This document shows positions 16,176 through 25,419 of a DNA stretch of 64,000 nt, one piece after another. The position numbers and the translations under genes were made by a program. The first letter of the stretch is position 1, and each line of letters starts with the position of its first letter. A model generated the notes under the pieces. That model did not search any database and was not told where the DNA came from. It saw only the letters and a program-made list of their open reading frames with translations. Source of the stretch: Ruminococcus_C callidus (lineage in GTDB: Bacteria; Bacillota; Clostridia; Oscillospirales; Ruminococcaceae); assembly GCF_049562855.1 (NCBI RefSeq), contig NZ_CP186925.1, positions 2,542,001 through 2,606,000 on the forward strand. Direction: 5' to 3'.

Positions 16176-16472
16176 TTACAACATTTTATTAAAACGGTAA
16201 ATCAAAATAAGGTCACATATCAATGGGAGCAAGTACATGTAAATCAATCCACTGCAAATCATTTTGATATTTTCAGTAGTAACATTCTCAAATAATGATC
16301 CAATAAAAACGATTCCTATAGCAGGGCACATAAAGCTTTTAATAACCATTATTATTTTCTTCTTGTAGTCAATTTCGGAAAAAGTGATTTTGAAAATCAA
16401 AACAATCATTAAAATTAAATTTACTACCGGAACAAATGCCATTTTTGTCTTTTTCAACACAAATATCACCAT
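16176..16472 (-). CDS. Small membrane protein coupled to the RHS gene
   Basis: A 98-aa protein with three or four hydrophobic segments (about 10-30, 42-60 and 72-93). Its ATG overlaps the end of the large RHS gene by 7 bases, so translation is almost certainly coupled. That position is typical of an immunity protein for the RHS tip; a membrane location would fit a tip that acts on membranes. No family recognised. Confidence 0.6.
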   Translation of the reverse strand: MVIFVLKKTKMAFVPVVNLILMIVLIFKITFSEIDYKKKIIMVIKSFMCPAIGIVFIGSLFENVTTENIKMICSGLIYMYLLPLICDLILIYRFNKML

Positions 16473-19400
16473 CTCAATTCAAGATTTACTCCAAACACAT
16501 CAGCAACACCAACTTTAACGCCCTTTTTACTTGCAGTTAATGTTGCCCCTGCAGCCATCCAATTTAAACCTAATGTAATGTCTAGATCACCTAGTTTCAA
16601 TGTCGCAGAAGGAGACCAAAAAGATACCATTGCTGAAGCTTCAATTCCATCTGTTGACACACCAGCAGCAGCTTCTGCTGTCCCCATATCAAATAAGGAA
16701 AGTTCAAAGTGCTCCCATTCCCAACCACCTGTCATTGCTGAAAAGCTATGTTTACCAGCACTTAGCCCCCAACTATTAGAATCTGGAGAATATCCTAACA
16801 CTGGACTGCTTTCCTGCTCATAAGCAAATACTTGACTATGAAAAGGACCGTCATATATTTTTCCCCTTTGATCATCATACAATGAATATGTTCCATCATC
16901 ATTATAATAATCTTTAAGAGCAGGATAAGGGCCGTATTGATCAGGATATTCCATGTAGACATCCTGTGGCATTGCTTCTATACTTGTTGGAGGTAGATAT
17001 TCTGCTGGATTAGAAACATCATAATTATATATGTTATAAGACGAGTTCCATTCTTGTGCCCATTCCGGAATATATTTGTTTCCACTTGGATCAATTAAAA
17101 AAATAGGATTATTACAACAGTATGTATAAAGATTCAAACTCAAAGGGTCTGTATTTTTACCTGTATAACTATCCCTTGAAATAAACCGTCCAATAGAAGC
17201 CTGATAGTATCTTGCTCTGAGGTAGATTGTTCCGGTTTCTGTATCGAAATACTCACCGCAGAATCGGAATACATTTACATCTCCTGTGTCCGGATTTATC
17301 TCCACGCCAAACGCATCATACGTATACGACTTCGCAACCGCACCAGTTTCATCGGTCAGGTTCACAATATCGCCATGGGCATTCTGCGTATAGTACTGAT
17401 AATCCGTCTTGACATTGCCGCTCTGCTTGCTGAATTTCGCCAGCAGATTTGTACCACGAACATAAACCTCAGCGCTGTACCAGTCGCTGTCATCCATGTC
17501 CACAACAATCTGCTTGTTGCCGTCCCAGATATGATTGATTGTCTTGCCGTCGACTGTCTTACTCGTCCGCAGTCCATCTGCGTTATATTTATAACTCGCT
17601 GTTGTCTCTCCATCGGTAAATCCAATCAGCTGATTCAAACCGTCGTAAGTATTTGTCTCTGTCTTACTCTCTGCGGTTTTTGTGATCTGATTTCCGTTGG
17701 CATCATAGGAATATACCGTTTCTTTTGTACCGGTGTCTGCGGTAGAGTTGGTAATCAGCTCTGTGGGGCTGGCTGCCAGTCCATTGGCAGTTGTAGCACT
17801 GGAAGTTTCCTCGACTGTCTTGGTTTCCTTTTGCAGCAAGGCGGTATAATTACCGTTTGCATCATTGTAATCATAAACAGTCTCATATTCTTCCGTACCA
17901 GTAGCCGTCATCTTGGAACGGTTGCCGTAGTCATCATACTCATACGCATAGGTGTCCATTGTTGTGCCATTGGAAACTGATTCTTCCGTCAGCCGTTTCA
18001 ACCCATCATACTCGTAGGATGTTGTCTCTATTATACCACTTTCATTGCGTACTTTGCAAGCATCTGAACCATCTAAATAGTACGAATATTCATAACTGGA
18101 TATGTCGGAGTTTCCAGACTTGGTAACAAGTTTTGTCACCTTGTTGCATCCATTATAAGAATAGGTCGATACCACACCATTTGCAAGTGTTTCAGAAACC
18201 TTATTGCCATTTGCATCATAGGTATAAGTTGCAGTCAAATTACCGCTTTCCTTTACCTGAGCAATACGCATTTCAGCATCGTATTCATATTGCGTGGAGG
18301 AATACATTGTTTGATGATTAATACCAACCAGCTGCTCCTTCGCATACTGAGATACACCCTCGTAGAAATAGCCCTTAAAAGATTTTGGGCTAAGTTCCTG
18401 ATAAACACGTCCCAAGGAATCGTACTGATAACTTGTCTGTACACCATTGGCAGTTTTACTCCGCACTCTTCCCATATTGTCGTAAACATAAGATTTCGAT
18501 ACATTTTTGGAAGTATCACTGCAAACAGTATTTGCTGTCAACACACGATTCAGAGCGTCATAGGTGTTGGTCGTCACATTGCCGTTGGCATCAGTTGATG
18601 TCAGCACATTGCCATTCAGATCATAGGTTGTTGCACCAGAGTTATAGCCTGTGCTGTCAGTCGTTCTTACCAAATGTCCCCACGCATCATATTCATAATT
18701 CGTGGTCATGTAGTCAGAATCATTTGCACTGTTCAGACCGGTTTCCATCTTGGTTTGAATACCGCCATTGTTGTAGAAATACTTGGTGATATTCTTTTCA
18801 GAAGATCCTGTTCCGCTGAGTGTTACCTGTGTCAGCAACCCCTGTGCATTGTACTGATTTTCAGTTACACTATACTTTACTGTATCCGAATCCTGCTTTT
18901 GAACAGTTTGCTTTGCCAGCGTTACATTGCCATTCTTGTCATACTGATTTTCCGTTACAGAGTAGTTGACAGAACCATCTGATTTAGTGTTGAACGGTGT
19001 GTAAGTCTTAGTAACCTTGTTCAGATAACCGTATTCATATTTCGTGATGTTGCCCAATGCATCTGTCTGACGAGCAAGCTGCCCGTTGGCATAGTATGCA
19101 CTAGTCCGCTTAGTTTCACCATTTGTTTTTTCGTAAATTGTATGTTCCTTGATATCGGTCAGCGTTTCGGAAATAACCTGTTTGTCCTCGGTAATGTAGG
19201 TTGTTTTGGTTGTTTTCAGTCCCTTACAGGAGTGAGAAGCTGATGTATCAAGAGCCGTATAAATGTCGAAATTGTACCCTGCAAATTCATAGGATGTTGC
19301 AGTAAGAATCTGCTTGATTCCGTTTTCGCCTGCTTGGAAATAGGTTGCCTTTTCTCTTTGAAGACCATCATACGCCGTCAGATTCATTGTGCCGTCTGGA

Positions 19401-22400
19401 TTGGTTTTCTTGATTACCTGTCCATACGCATCATACACATAAGAGGTAACATTACCTTCTGCATTTGTTTCTGATTTTTTGTTTCCGTCCGGATAATAAG
19501 TTGTCAAGCTGCCGTGGCTCTTATCCGCAGAATAATTCGGTGTATACTCCGCAGTTTTGCGGCTCAGCAAATCATATTCTGCAACGGTAGTCGCCGGTGT
19601 GCTTCCCGTTCCGTAATCTCTAGTAACTGTAACATTGTTGAACTTATCGTACTCATATTCCTTTACAGAATAAAGATTTTTGGAAATGTCAAAACTGGTG
19701 GTTTCCTTTGACACTTGAAGTTGTGCATTATACTCATAAGAAACTGTATTTACAACAGTATTTCCATCCTTCAGTGTCTTGGATTTTACCAGTCCTTTTC
19801 CAACGCCATCCTTGTAGTAATCATACTCAGTTACATTACCTTCGGGGTCGGTTGTAGCACGAATCAACCCTGCAATTCCACTCACATAACTATCAGCATA
19901 ATATTCATGACTCGTGATTGCATAACTTGCCTCATTCGCTGCAAGATACTTCACTGGATCAAAATTGTCTGCTGTAACTGTATTGATATCAGTTTGAGAT
20001 AATGGATGCAGACTGGTTGCTTCTTTCAAAAGCCGAGTTCCATTCGAATCATATGCTTTGATAGTTGCATTCCCAGATTCGTCAACTTCTGCAATAACAC
20101 TGTTTTTATCATTGTAATTGGCAAGTGTGTATGTGCCATCTGCATTGGTGGTCTTGATGACATTGCCATTCGCATCACGGTCGTACTTTGTCGTATTACC
20201 CATGATGTCAACGCTTTCAGACATTTCGTCATACTTGTTTTCGTCATCAATCATGTTATAGGTGATTTTATCTACGTCGTATGTTTGACCATCAGTTTCA
20301 ACAGTATTTGTCTTGACGGCATATTTTTCATCATAATCATATGTAAAAGTCTTGATAAGCGTATCGCCATCATACTCTTTCAGTCCTGTTTGTTTCTGTA
20401 CTTTATCATAGGTATACACCTGTTTCAGACCAGATGCATTGGTCAGCCAGTTCACAGAACCATTCTCGTTGTACACGATCTGGTCTGTCATTTCATCGTA
20501 GCAGTTGGTGATTTTGCAAAGTCTGCCGTTCCCATCATACTCATATGTTTCAGTACCGCCAGAAACGCTGGTTGCTGATACCAACTGGAAATCATTGTTG
20601 TATTCGTAAGTGACAGTACGTTCTGCTGTGGTATCTTCTATTTTTGTAATGCGAGAATGTTCTTTATTGCCATTGTAAGTAATCGTGTAAGTTCTGCCTG
20701 TGGAATCCGTTACAATTCTCTGGTTGTTGGACATGGAAGAGATGGTCAGAATATTGCCCTCTGCATCCTTGACCCAATCCAGTTCGCCGTCTGCATTGAA
20801 GTGATACTGAGACTGAGCGGCATTTGTGATGGTGTATTCATTGCCGGACTTTGTCATGGTGCTGTGTGCATTCAGGCACTCAAATCCGCCGTTTCCATCA
20901 TCCTTGAATGTGGTGTTAGATCCATCTGGAAGAACTACCTGATAGTAACCCTGTGCCGGAATTACGATCTTACTCACATCGATATTGAAATCCCAGCCAA
21001 TACCAAAGCTGCCTTCCTCATCACTCATGGAATTGTAAGTGCGGACAAAATCGGAAGTGACACCAGGAGAAGTTACGCTCAAATCTGTAAAAGATTTTGT
21101 GTAATTGCCAGTTGCAATATGGACACCATCGCCAATCTCCCAGCCCTTACGGTAGAGGGTGTAATCCGGAATATCATACGGGCGGAACCATGGTCTGAAC
21201 CAGTAGTTTTCTTCTGTGAAATCATTCAGGAAATAAATACCCTGGCAATAACCTTCTTCATCCACATAGCCAAAATTAAACGTGCGCTCTGTATTCAGCG
21301 AACCATCTTCATTGTTAATGTAGGTTTCACAGTTGTCCCAAAGAACAGTCTGTTTGCCGCCTGCATAACCAAAATAAATTGTCTGTGTACCAGAAGAATA
21401 GATAGACTTATCGCCGGAAGCTTCGTTTACTTCCCATGTTGGTCCGAGGAACCAGATATTTCCGGCTGTCCATTTGCCTTCCATGTCAGTCAATGTGATG
21501 TATGTCCAGTTTCCACCGACCATCAAGGTATCATCGCTATTGGTCAACTCAATTGTATCATAGCAGTTTGCCTGACCAAAATCAAAGCAGTTGCCAATGG
21601 CAACCATACCGCCGTTCAGATTCATCAGCTGACCGGTATTACCACCCCAGCCATCCGGCGATGCGGTACGAAATACCAGATTATTCTCAATCAGAAGTGC
21701 TCCTCCGTTAATATCCAATGTTGCGCCGTTTCCAGACCAGAATTGCGGCATATCGGTTGTGAAGGACATACAATCTGCAACATAAAGAGCGCAGCCGTTC
21801 AGGTCAAAATTGGTATCATGAAGATTGAAACTGTAGGGGAACATACCGTCTGACAGCATTGTCAGATTTCTCTTAAATGCATGATCCCAGTCCAAACTTC
21901 CGGTTTCTGGTTGAGCATCTGAAAACCAATTAATATCGAAATCGTCAATGATGCCACTGTTGTCCTTATCCATGTATTCATAGTAATTGCTGGAGCGATC
22001 TCTCAATTTAATTTGTTCATTTATTTTGTCAATGCCTTCATTGTAGTCCTCTGCATCTACCTTTCCATCATTTGTATAGTAATGGTTATAGACAAATGCA
22101 GGGGACTCGTAATCCCGTGCTGATTTAACAATGCTGGCAAAATCAGCCAGTTCCGCCTCTGTTGCACCTGTATCTTTCTGTTTTAACTGTAAGTCATAGT
22201 AGTTAATAACTCCGTTATTATCCAAGTCATATTGATATATATCCAACTGGTTCATATCATAGAACTCATTTTCATCGAGTTCTTCATACAATCTATAAAA
22301 ATAATCCCAATCGGCATCGCCTACAATCCCATCTCCATCATGATCCATACTTGGATTAAATCCAGGATCACCACGATAAGCGCCGTAGCAGCTTTGCACA

Positions 22401-23131
22401 TATGCCAAATCGCTGCTATTGATTACATCGTCGCTCCATTGGTTTGCATTGTCCTCATTCCATATCGTATCACCGGGCACAAGTGTTACCGTATCCAGCG
22501 AATCACCAGAGCCAATCTGGAACGAACCTGTTCCGAAGTCCTTCAGGTAAAACGGCAGATAACCATCGCACTCAAACTTCACATGATGCACGCCGGAGCC
22601 AGTTACAGTTGCAGTGTATTCTTCGCCTTCGGAAACCTCCCAGCTTTCAATTTCATTCCAATCTCCGTCAAAAATACGCACATAAATCGGTGTATTGTCG
22701 GAAGCAGCATGACCGTTTACTGTACCTTTCTGTACTTTACCGGTAATAGTTAAGGCAGATGTATCCTGAACGCCTGTTGCTTCTTTCAAATACTGAATAT
22801 ATGATTTTGCAGTGAAATCCCATGTAAAATCAGATGCAGACTCAGTTTCAGCTTCAACCTGTGCTTCTGTTCGGCTGCTATACGTCATGATATTCTGCTC
22901 AACCGATTCCGGCAGCTCAAAATAATCTACCTCGCCAAGTCCCTTTGTCGCTTCTTCAAATTCTTCCGCCAACTGATCAGCATTTTTCATGCCTTCAATT
23001 GCTTCTGCTGCAGAAGCGATAGTATCCGCGTGCAGAATGCCTTGAGATGCACCGTCACCAAAAACCATGATTTGTCCGACAAACATGAGAGACATGACTC
23101 CGGCTAATGTGCGTGTTAACTTTTTAGCCAT
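16466..23131 (-). CDS. Giant secreted RHS polymorphic toxin with dockerin-like repeats
   Basis: About 2,221 residues. An N-terminal signal peptide (about 1-36) is followed by a beta domain, then residues about 220-410 with EF-hand/dockerin-type calcium loops (DHDGDGIVGDADWDYF, DLDNNGVINYYDL, DKDNSGIIDDFDIN). A DUF6531-type entry (GDGVHIATGNY and FGIGWDFN, about 660-720) opens dozens of YD repeats (xYDxxGxxxx) that build the RHS cocoon. The GRFISRDSYTGKNTDPLSLN boundary and DPSGN cleavage region precede a beta-rich 190-residue tip of unknown activity. ATG 23131 has GGAGG upstream. The RHS shell should enclose the tip toxin; the dockerin-like part may fix it to cohesins or the cell surface. Confidence 0.85.
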   Translation of the reverse strand: MAKKLTRTLAGVMSLMFVGQIMVFGDGASQGILHADTIASAAEAIEGMKNADQLAEEFEEATKGLGEVDYFELPESVEQNIMTYSSRTEAQVEAETESASDFTWDFTAKSYIQYLKEATGVQDTSALTITGKVQKGTVNGHAASDNTPIYVRIFDGDWNEIESWEVSEGEEYTATVTGSGVHHVKFECDGYLPFYLKDFGTGSFQIGSGDSLDTVTLVPGDTIWNEDNANQWSDDVINSSDLAYVQSCYGAYRGDPGFNPSMDHDGDGIVGDADWDYFYRLYEELDENEFYDMNQLDIYQYDLDNNGVINYYDLQLKQKDTGATEAELADFASIVKSARDYESPAFVYNHYYTNDGKVDAEDYNEGIDKINEQIKLRDRSSNYYEYMDKDNSGIIDDFDINWFSDAQPETGSLDWDHAFKRNLTMLSDGMFPYSFNLHDTNFDLNGCALYVADCMSFTTDMPQFWSGNGATLDINGGALLIENNLVFRTASPDGWGGNTGQLMNLNGGMVAIGNCFDFGQANCYDTIELTNSDDTLMVGGNWTYITLTDMEGKWTAGNIWFLGPTWEVNEASGDKSIYSSGTQTIYFGYAGGKQTVLWDNCETYINNEDGSLNTERTFNFGYVDEEGYCQGIYFLNDFTEENYWFRPWFRPYDIPDYTLYRKGWEIGDGVHIATGNYTKSFTDLSVTSPGVTSDFVRTYNSMSDEEGSFGIGWDFNIDVSKIVIPAQGYYQVVLPDGSNTTFKDDGNGGFECLNAHSTMTKSGNEYTITNAAQSQYHFNADGELDWVKDAEGNILTISSMSNNQRIVTDSTGRTYTITYNGNKEHSRITKIEDTTAERTVTYEYNNDFQLVSATSVSGGTETYEYDGNGRLCKITNCYDEMTDQIVYNENGSVNWLTNASGLKQVYTYDKVQKQTGLKEYDGDTLIKTFTYDYDEKYAVKTNTVETDGQTYDVDKITYNMIDDENKYDEMSESVDIMGNTTKYDRDANGNVIKTTNADGTYTLANYNDKNSVIAEVDESGNATIKAYDSNGTRLLKEATSLHPLSQTDINTVTADNFDPVKYLAANEASYAITSHEYYADSYVSGIAGLIRATTDPEGNVTEYDYYKDGVGKGLVKSKTLKDGNTVVNTVSYEYNAQLQVSKETTSFDISKNLYSVKEYEYDKFNNVTVTRDYGTGSTPATTVAEYDLLSRKTAEYTPNYSADKSHGSLTTYYPDGNKKSETNAEGNVTSYVYDAYGQVIKKTNPDGTMNLTAYDGLQREKATYFQAGENGIKQILTATSYEFAGYNFDIYTALDTSASHSCKGLKTTKTTYITEDKQVISETLTDIKEHTIYEKTNGETKRTSAYYANGQLARQTDALGNITKYEYGYLNKVTKTYTPFNTKSDGSVNYSVTENQYDKNGNVTLAKQTVQKQDSDTVKYSVTENQYNAQGLLTQVTLSGTGSSEKNITKYFYNNGGIQTKMETGLNSANDSDYMTTNYEYDAWGHLVRTTDSTGYNSGATTYDLNGNVLTSTDANGNVTTNTYDALNRVLTANTVCSDTSKNVSKSYVYDNMGRVRSKTANGVQTSYQYDSLGRVYQELSPKSFKGYFYEGVSQYAKEQLVGINHQTMYSSTQYEYDAEMRIAQVKESGNLTATYTYDANGNKVSETLANGVVSTYSYNGCNKVTKLVTKSGNSDISSYEYSYYLDGSDACKVRNESGIIETTSYEYDGLKRLTEESVSNGTTMDTYAYEYDDYGNRSKMTATGTEEYETVYDYNDANGNYTALLQKETKTVEETSSATTANGLAASPTELITNSTADTGTKETVYSYDANGNQITKTAESKTETNTYDGLNQLIGFTDGETTASYKYNADGLRTSKTVDGKTINHIWDGNKQIVVDMDDSDWYSAEVYVRGTNLLAKFSKQSGNVKTDYQYYTQNAHGDIVNLTDETGAVAKSYTYDAFGVEINPDTGDVNVFRFCGEYFDTETGTIYLRARYYQASIGRFISRDSYTGKNTDPLSLNLYTYCCNNPIFLIDPSGNKYIPEWAQEWNSSYNIYNYDVSNPAEYLPPTSIEAMPQDVYMEYPDQYGPYPALKDYYNDDGTYSLYDDQRGKIYDGPFHSQVFAYEQESSPVLGYSPDSNSWGLSAGKHSFSAMTGGWEWEHFELSLFDMGTAEAAAGVSTDGIEASAMVSFWSPSATLKLGDLDITLGLNWMAAGATLTASKKGVKVGVADVFGVNLELRW

Positions 23132-23183
23132 CAATATCCTCCTTTTTAATTTTCATGTTATATACTTTTTTCGACAACCCATG

Positions 23184-23238
23184 TTTCAAAAAATGCAAGA
23201 TTTTATACCCAAAGTATAGATATAAAGCCTTGCATTTT
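23184..23238 (-). terminator. Terminator of the agrDB operon
   Basis: On the minus strand AAAATGCAAG pairs with CTTGCATTTT, with inner TTTATA/TATAAA arms, followed by a run of six T. It begins 5 bases after the agrB stop and precedes the RHS gene, so RHS transcription needs read-through or its own start; no convincing -35/-10 pair is visible in the 50 bases before the RHS gene. Confidence 0.75.
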
Positions 23239-23242
23239 ACGT

Positions 23243-23830
23243 TCATATAGTTGTTGTTTTTCTTTTATGATTCATCGCAACACCGATGATAATCATCCAT
23301 GCTTCTGTAGACAATCCCAGTACAATTGTTGCGGCAATCTGTTCTTTCAAAAAGATTAAAGAGAATATGCTAGCCGCCGCTTCAATTCCCAGAACAATTC
23401 TTGTTCGCTTACGATACACGTATTGTTCTGTATCATCTAATGGATTATTTTCCGTTTCCACCGGAGCCAGAATCCAGATGACAATACTTGCAACCACAAG
23501 TAAAATAACGGATGCAATCGGATTAATTGGAATCCACTTAATTACCGCAAGCAAAATCGCAATCATGATGGTAGAATTGATATAGCATCGAAAGGGACTG
23601 TCTGCATGATGACCACCAGCGCTGATCCGAATTGGTATGTATGCTGCATTTAACAACATGCAGAGAAGAAGCTTTTGAAACAATATGCCCAACAATAACG
23701 TCGTTATCACGTTCAGAAGCAGCATCATGCCCTGAAAAAATCCGTACACGTACACGTCTGCATCTGCTTCGGAAATAATTCCAGCACAGATTAATTTCCC
23801 TGCAAACCTTTTAGACAAATGTTCCAGCAT
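23243..23830 (-). CDS. agrB: AgrB-type peptide protease
   Basis: A 195-aa integral membrane cysteine endopeptidase that trims the autoinducer precursor and forms the thiolactone. RISAGGHHADSPFRC (about residues 68-82) carries the catalytic His and Cys of the AgrB family, and five or six hydrophobic segments follow the family layout. The ATG overlaps the agrD stop by one base (TGATG), so the two are translated together. Confidence 0.9.
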   Translation of the reverse strand: MLEHLSKRFAGKLICAGIISEADADVYVYGFFQGMMLLLNVITTLLLGILFQKLLLCMLLNAAYIPIRISAGGHHADSPFRCYINSTIMIAILLAVIKWIPINPIASVILLVVASIVIWILAPVETENNPLDDTEQYVYRKRTRIVLGIEAAASIFSLIFLKEQIAATIVLGLSTEAWMIIIGVAMNHKRKTTTI

Positions 23831-23982
23831 CAGAATTTACGTAGCTTCTTTACAGACTTCGGCATTTTCGGTTCATAGTCCCACCACATACAAGCCTGTC
23901 CGGCACTGATCTGCGAAGTTTTCTTTGCAGCCATAGCAACACCTGTCAGCAAACTTTTTTTCAAGCTTTTCTTCTCTCGCAT
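23830..23982 (-). CDS. agrD: AgrD-type autoinducer precursor peptide
   Basis: A 50-residue precursor: a basic amphipathic N-terminal leader (KKSLKKSLLTGVAMAAKKTS), then SAGQACMWWDYEPKMPKSV and a basic tail. Alignment to staphylococcal AgrD by the conserved EPxxP places the Cys six residues before Glu, predicting a five-residue ring C-M-W-W-D with a thiolactone between Cys and the Asp carbonyl. The second ATG (23982) is chosen because AGGAGGT is 7 bases away; the first ATG (23988) is only one base away. The gene is directly followed by agrB. Confidence 0.85.
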   Translation of the reverse strand: MREKKSLKKSLLTGVAMAAKKTSQISAGQACMWWDYEPKMPKSVKKLRKF

Positions 23983-24026
23983 TTTCATGACCTCCTGTTC
24001 ATAATTTCAAGATATCTTGCACATGC

Positions 24027-24096
24027 AGTATACCATGCCTGATTTGGAAATACAAGAGATTTACGTCAAATGGTCGTTTTTTTACGTCAAATGGTC
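24027..24096 (-). promoter_or_regulatory. agrD promoter with LytTR-type operator
   Basis: On the minus strand TTGTAT (24055-24050) and TATACT (24032-24027, with a TGG extension) are 17 bases apart. Just upstream are two copies of the same 16-base sequence, TTTACGTCAAATGGTC on the plus strand, at 24060-24075 and 24081-24096. Their 21-base period is that expected for a dimeric LytTR regulator. This is the likely AgrA-type autoregulation site. Confidence 0.75.
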
Positions 24097-24133
24097 AAAC
24101 GGACAAAAAAATACCGGCTTTCCTGCCGGCATT

Positions 24134-25417
24134 TCAAGATTTGATCGGAATCGTCACGGAAACCTGAAACAATTCTTCTTTCGTCCTGACGGATACCACA
24201 CCATGGTATTTTTCCACAGTTTTCCGCACATTGGATAAGCCAATTCCCATATGATCCTTTTTGGTGGAATGCCATTGCCGCGGAGAAAGATCCGCTGCTG
24301 CCTGACAAGTATTTGTCATTCGTAGGGCAAGAAGTCCCATCTTCTGACACAAAACCACCTCAATTCGTTTTACCGAACGATCCAGTTCCATACACGCATC
24401 TATGGCATTATCCAGCAGATTAGAAAAAATTGTCGTGGTATCCATATCGGACAAAAATTCCATGGGAAAATCCTCAATTTCCAGACTGAGCTGAATCGCC
24501 TCTTGTTCACAGCGCCGAGCGGCTGTATTCAGGATTATCTCTAAAATTGCATTCTGATTCCGAATTCTCGGCTGTAGTTGCTTCGCCGCCGCGGACAGAT
24601 CGGAAAGATATTGTTCCCCATCCCGTGTGGATTTTCCCGCGATCCATGCCTGTAAGGCTGTAATGTGACGGTTGATATCGTGCGCCGTTTCACATGTCTG
24701 CTGATAGAGCTTCTGTAATTCCCGGTACATTTGCAGCTGGAGCTGCTGATGCTGCTGCATCAGGTCAGTCTGACGTTCTTTCTCCCGCATTTGAGAAATT
24801 TTATGGAATATATAAATAATATACAAATCCAGTCCTAAGAATCCCGCTAAAAACAACAGCATAGCCCAACCGGAGGATTTTTCCTGTGCTGTAGCAGAAA
24901 AATATGCAAAAATCCCAACTTCAAACAGCACCACCAGCACATAGAACATGACCTCGTGCCACCGGATCTTAAATTGTTCCTTGGAACGAATCAAAATCTT
25001 TGCAATTCTTGTAAGGACGATCTGGAGAATCCAGTTCCAGATATGATGTTGCCAGACAAGCGCTGTAGTTCCTAATGTTATTGAAATTGTATTTTGGTGA
25101 AATGCTGATACAACAATAACACCCAGTGCATCTGCACTTAATGTGAGCATTGCAAATAACGCTGTATACATAAATAAAGCAGCTTTATTGCAAGAAAACA
25201 ACAGCCAAATTATTAGCAAAATAATGCAGCATCCTGAGATAAAATTCAGTGGTGAAATCTGTAAATACACAATTAAAGCTTTTGAAATCACTGCTGCTGT
25301 GATCAGCAAGATTCGTTTTACCATGTGGGTGGAACGAACAGGATATTTCCCATATAATAAATAAAAGCAAAGAACGACATTCAAAAGTAAAGTCACACAA
25401 TCTAAAATATACTGCAT
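24134..25417 (-). CDS. agrC: AgrC-type sensor histidine kinase
   Basis: A 427-aa receptor kinase. Six hydrophobic segments occupy residues 1-205 and form the peptide sensor; a coiled coil leads to the histidine box TAHDINRHITAL (about residue 237-248), and the C-terminus is a GHKL ATPase with NLLDNAIDAC (N box) and MGIGLSNVRK (G box). It should respond to the AgrD peptide and phosphorylate the LytTR regulator. It starts 2 bases after the regulator stop, so the regulator gene comes first and the two form one operon. Confidence 0.9.
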   Translation of the reverse strand: MQYILDCVTLLLNVVLCFYLLYGKYPVRSTHMVKRILLITAAVISKALIVYLQISPLNFISGCCIILLIIWLLFSCNKAALFMYTALFAMLTLSADALGVIVVSAFHQNTISITLGTTALVWQHHIWNWILQIVLTRIAKILIRSKEQFKIRWHEVMFYVLVVLFEVGIFAYFSATAQEKSSGWAMLLFLAGFLGLDLYIIYIFHKISQMREKERQTDLMQQHQQLQLQMYRELQKLYQQTCETAHDINRHITALQAWIAGKSTRDGEQYLSDLSAAAKQLQPRIRNQNAILEIILNTAARRCEQEAIQLSLEIEDFPMEFLSDMDTTTIFSNLLDNAIDACMELDRSVKRIEVVLCQKMGLLALRMTNTCQAAADLSPRQWHSTKKDHMGIGLSNVRKTVEKYHGVVSVRTKEELFQVSVTIPIKS

Positions 25418-25419
25418 AG

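Noticed and set aside
20006..21853. Long plus-strand frames opposite the RHS gene
   Set aside because: They are shadows of YD-repeat codons; no ribosome binding site or recognisable domain.
24061..24096. Direct repeats as an IS or att footprint
   Set aside because: The 21-base period next to a -35 box and a LytTR regulator operon fits an operator far better.
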